Below are positions 60,738 through 64,000 of a stretch of DNA of 64,000 nucleotides, one piece after another. Every line of letters begins with the position of its first letter. The stretch's first letter is position 1. This DNA is from Theobroma cacao (lineage: Eukaryota > Streptophyta > Magnoliopsida > Malvales > Malvaceae). The stretch spans positions 33,467,379 to 33,531,378 of the forward strand of contig NC_030852.1 in assembly GCF_000208745.1 (NCBI RefSeq), in the 5' to 3' direction. Made by a program: the position numbers and the translations under genes. A model generated the notes under the pieces. It was not told where the DNA came from and searched no databases. It saw only the letters and a list, made by a program, of their open reading frames with translations.

Positions 60738-63097
60738 TTGGAGGTATATACCATGCTTATGTATGCTTCCCCTGGAATCCCTTCTTGGATAACTTTCACG
60801 TATCAGATGGCACCTAATATCTGTTAGAATTTTCTTCTTCATATGTACTTGCTAAAACAAAGGGACCAAACAATTATTCATGGATTCATTATGCTGAAAA
60901 TGATAAGTTACGTTAGACTTCAGACACAAATAACTGTAATTTACTTTGCATCTCTTTCTGGGGCAGTGTTATTCCCACGTTAACAGACACAGCCATGGCT
61001 GCAGGATAAATTATTACCAAGGATCCACAGTAAGACTGCCATTAACTCGTAAACTTGGAGTGAAGAGTGTGTCGTATGTTCGTAAACATGGTGGGTCATC
61101 ATTCGCAGCGCAGGTGGAAATTTTGACATGTGCTGCAATGTAGAAGGTATATCAGTTGTATGTTGTGTCAAATACTTTATTTGTAAGTAACATGTAATAT
61201 ATTTATGACTGTAACAGGCATGTTGACAGGAAGAGAGGAGAGCCAAAATGTTGCCGTGAAAATCTTTAAATCAATAAAAATCATGTTCTATGTAATGCCT
61301 TTTATCAGCTGTAATTCATATACTGTTATACTGTCATTTAAATATACTAGTGAGTAAATAAAATAAACATAAAGATCAGGGACACAAATAAACCCAACCA
61401 AAAATAGAAAAGATTACATTTTTTAACAAGAATTCAAGGAATTAAAAACATTATACCTTTTCACTACCACTGGTTTCCAAACGAGGACGATAAGGAAGGG
61501 GAGGAGGAAGTGGCTGATTGATTGTTGCGAGCTTATGGTTCTCTCTCTCACTCTCTCTCTCTCTGCCGTGCGTTACTTGTTCCTTTTCGGATTTGGGCTC
61601 TGATGGAAAATGGAACCAATCGATCCATCAAGTCCTGCATGGAACGGGCCAGAAGACCTCAAGGCCCACATTCGTCTATCTGAGCGTTCTGGATCCAGGC
61701 GATTTGGGTCCTTTCTTCTTTTGCATAAATCAATACTCTATTTTACTAAATTAATTATGCAAATCATACACCCTTATTTGAACTAATTTTATATTTTTTT
61801 ATCTAATATTTAATTTTCATAATTTTTCATCTTAACAGATGTAAATTGTAATAAGAAATTATATGCATTTATTTTTGGGAACTATGTCATTAAAAAAAAA
61901 TGAACCACCTCTTTTTTTTGGGTTTAATATATCTTAATTACTAAATTATTATTTTGTCGGTTTGAGATAACATCTTAAAGTTTTTAATTGATTGAAATTG
62001 TGTTACGAAAAGTTGACATATGTCAGCATGCTCGCAAAAAGTACAAGTATGGTACCCAAAAAAAGGAAAACAGTAGAAAACATTGAATAGATATATTACT
62101 AATTAAATTCGTTGAACCCTAAAAAAAAACAAATGAAGATAATTAAGGGGCGGCAAATAAGTCGGTACAATCTATCAGAACTAAAATTTCAAGTCAATAC
62201 CTGTGATTTTTTTTTTTTTTTTTTTAAGAAAGATTGTTGATACTTAATCTACTTACCAAGCAAAGTATGACGCTGATTACCAATATTAAAAAAATAATTA
62301 CTCCCTCTGTCACTAAATAATGTTTGAATTTGACATCTTACAGTTAAATTTCTTAAAATTTTGATCCTTACTACATTAAATTTTTTATGAACTTAATTTA
62401 TATAAAGATATATTTGAAAACCTCATCATTAAAGGTTTTTAGAACCTATCTTTTTTATATTTTAATTAATAATAAAATTAAAATAAAATGAAATCAAAAT
62501 TGGAAAAAAAAATTGACCATTAAAAATTAAACTTAAACAATATTAATAGGACAAATGGAGTAATAACTATAAAATAGAACAAAGATGTTAACTTAAAATT
62601 GACAATTATTAACATTTTTCTTTCAAAGGAAAAAAATGATTACTTTTTCAAATTATTATTATAAGTAAAGAGTTAATTAATTGCACTCACGTTTAATTCA
62701 TTGATTAATGTATGATTTTTTTATTTAAAGAGTAAAAAAAATTAATCAATTAATTAATTAAACTGTTACATTCAACAACAAATAAAACAAGTTCTTTTCT
62801 TCTTTAATTTTAATTAATCTAAATAGAGAGCACAAATAGAACCTGCACGCACGTTGACAATCATTAAAAAAAGGTGTATGATAATCATCCAATGAAATCC
62901 ATTTCCAAATTTTTAGCTTGACTTGAGAGAGTTTTATCTTCGTGAGTGTCACGAAGGAATGCATTCGTTTTTCCTTGTCCCAAAGGTTGGTAGCATGCCA
63001 ACTATATATGGGGGAAGGCAACATTTACAAGTCAATACACATTACACAATATTGTACAATTTTGTCTCTAAAAGGTCTCCCCAAGGAAGAATAAGCC
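60738..63097. other. Intergenic between PGRL1 and expansin
   Basis: Begins with the PGRL1 3' UTR; AATAAA-type signals (CAATAAAAATC) near 61272. 61440-61660 is GC-richer. On the minus strand it has GA-repeat leader-like sequence followed by an open, Pro-rich stretch ending at AAAAG/GTATAA near 61457, which could be a first exon of an unidentified transcript. 61740-62900 is very AT-rich. The final ~100 bases are the expansin promoter. Confidence 0.4.
63003..63009 (+). promoter_or_regulatory. TATA box of expansin gene
   Basis: TATATAT followed by GGGGG, 89 bases before ATG 63098. Typical plant spacing. Confidence 0.6.
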
Positions 63098-64000
63098 ATG
63101 GCTTCTTCTTCTTCTAATTCATGGTCCTGGTGCTTTAGGCTCTTTTCGTTGACACTTACAACGTTGGCCATCATCAGCAAACCTTCTGTTGCTGCTCCAA
63201 TTTTCCGGCCAAGCCCTTGGGCCCTTGCCCATGCCACCTTTTATGGCGATGAAACCGCCTCCGAGACAATGGGTATGTCGTTTTTTTAACCTTTTCATTG
63301 GTGTATTACAGGGGTTTTCTTCTTCTACTTTTGCTTTCTATATCATATATATTGATGTCATAAACATTAGTCATTGGTGTCAATAGCTAATCAAGATTGA
63401 TCTTTGAAGCGCATGCTCATTTGTTAGTGATCATTACATCTTAACTTCTACAAATGGAAGTGAATTAAGTTAAATAGTTTCGATGTTTAATTATGAAGCA
63501 ACATGGGTTATATACATTTTCAAGTTTCAATGTATGATAAAAAATCAAAGAGAACATATCTCTTATAATTTTCGAATTACAATTAACAAATCATAATTAT
63601 AAATTGTGTAAAATTTATCAAAATATTACATGAAATTCATATTTTATTATGATTAGATAATTATAAAATTGTAATAAAAAATTTGCAAAGAAAATGCTCC
63701 AACTCGTGTCAACTACAATTATATGTAGACCCAACTTATACCAAGGTTTCGAAGGGATATTTTGTTATAATGACACATTGAAGAAAAGTTAAATTTGGGT
63801 CAAAAATATTTTGTTAATCTCTCAATAAAAATGTCAGGCCTTATCATATGAAAGGAAATCAAAGGATATGTTTTAAAACAAATTTGACCATGGAACTGGT
63901 TTTTGTTAATTTAATATACTAGAATTCAGGGTTAGGTTCAGGTTCGTCCCTACTAACCCTGTATTCAACTTGAGCTTGCAGGAGGAGCTTGCGGATATGG
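63098..64000 (+). CDS. Alpha-expansin, 5' part (runs off window)
   Basis: Secreted wall-loosening protein acting at acid pH on cellulose-xyloglucan contacts. Exon 1 is 63098-63272 and exon 2 begins at 63982, continuing beyond base 64000. Sixty-four residues are visible: a signal peptide (hydrophobic about residues 13-31), then the domain-1 start HATFYGDETASETM and, across the splice, GGACGYG, the hallmark of alpha-expansins. The intron of 709 bases lies in the family-conserved position before GGACGYG (donor GTATGT, acceptor TTGCAG). The catalytic-like HFD motif and the cellulose-binding domain lie beyond the window, so intactness cannot be judged. DETASETM rather than the commoner GSDASGTM suggests a divergent EXPA subgroup; which one is not clear. 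Confidence 0.87.

Overview
This window is nuclear DNA from a flowering plant, almost certainly a eudicot and probably a woody rosid. The genes carry many short GT-AG introns in an AT-rich background, and the products are plant-specific: a plastid copper chaperone, PGRL1, anthocyanidin synthase, alpha-expansin and subtilases. The species cannot be fixed from sequence alone. Exon positions below were derived by hand from splice signals, reading-frame continuity and recognised protein families. No transcript evidence was available.

Layout. 1-548: 3' part of a dead CYP76-like P450. 859-3311 (+): NUDX14-like plastid Nudix hydrolase, convergent with CCS (4462-7208, -), the copper chaperone for Cu/Zn superoxide dismutase. 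7705-9041: nest of direct and inverted LTR/TRIM-like repeats, abutting an intronless decayed eIF3G copy (9044-9606). 10219-19684: three tandem subtilases, in the order pseudogene, intact 754-residue enzyme, pseudogene. 20646-22562 (-): small protein with three PPGF motifs, possibly SHG1/BOD1-like. 23704-28041 (-): YTH-domain m6A reader with an in-frame stop after the YTH domain. 30849-35194 (+): two tandem bHLH36-type transcription factors. 35195-40276: gene-poor, with a MITE-like element interrupted by a 629-base assembly gap and a minisatellite. 40277-50352 (+): HPR3-like hydroxypyruvate reductases, two intact, one with a broken first exon, plus an orphan exon-2 fragment. 52540-53957 (-): anthocyanidin synthase with TATA and G-box. 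57541-60737 (+): PGRL1, ten coding exons. 63098-64000 (+): start of an alpha-expansin, running off the window.

The genes do not form one pathway. The main theme is local tandem duplication followed by decay: in the subtilase and HPR3 arrays, intact copies sit beside copies broken by nonsense codons, small slippage indels or loss of exons. No clearly novel system was found. The observations most worth checking are the in-frame stop in the YTH gene, the fold-back repeat nest fused to the eIF3G retrocopy, and the mixed live/dead state of the two arrays.
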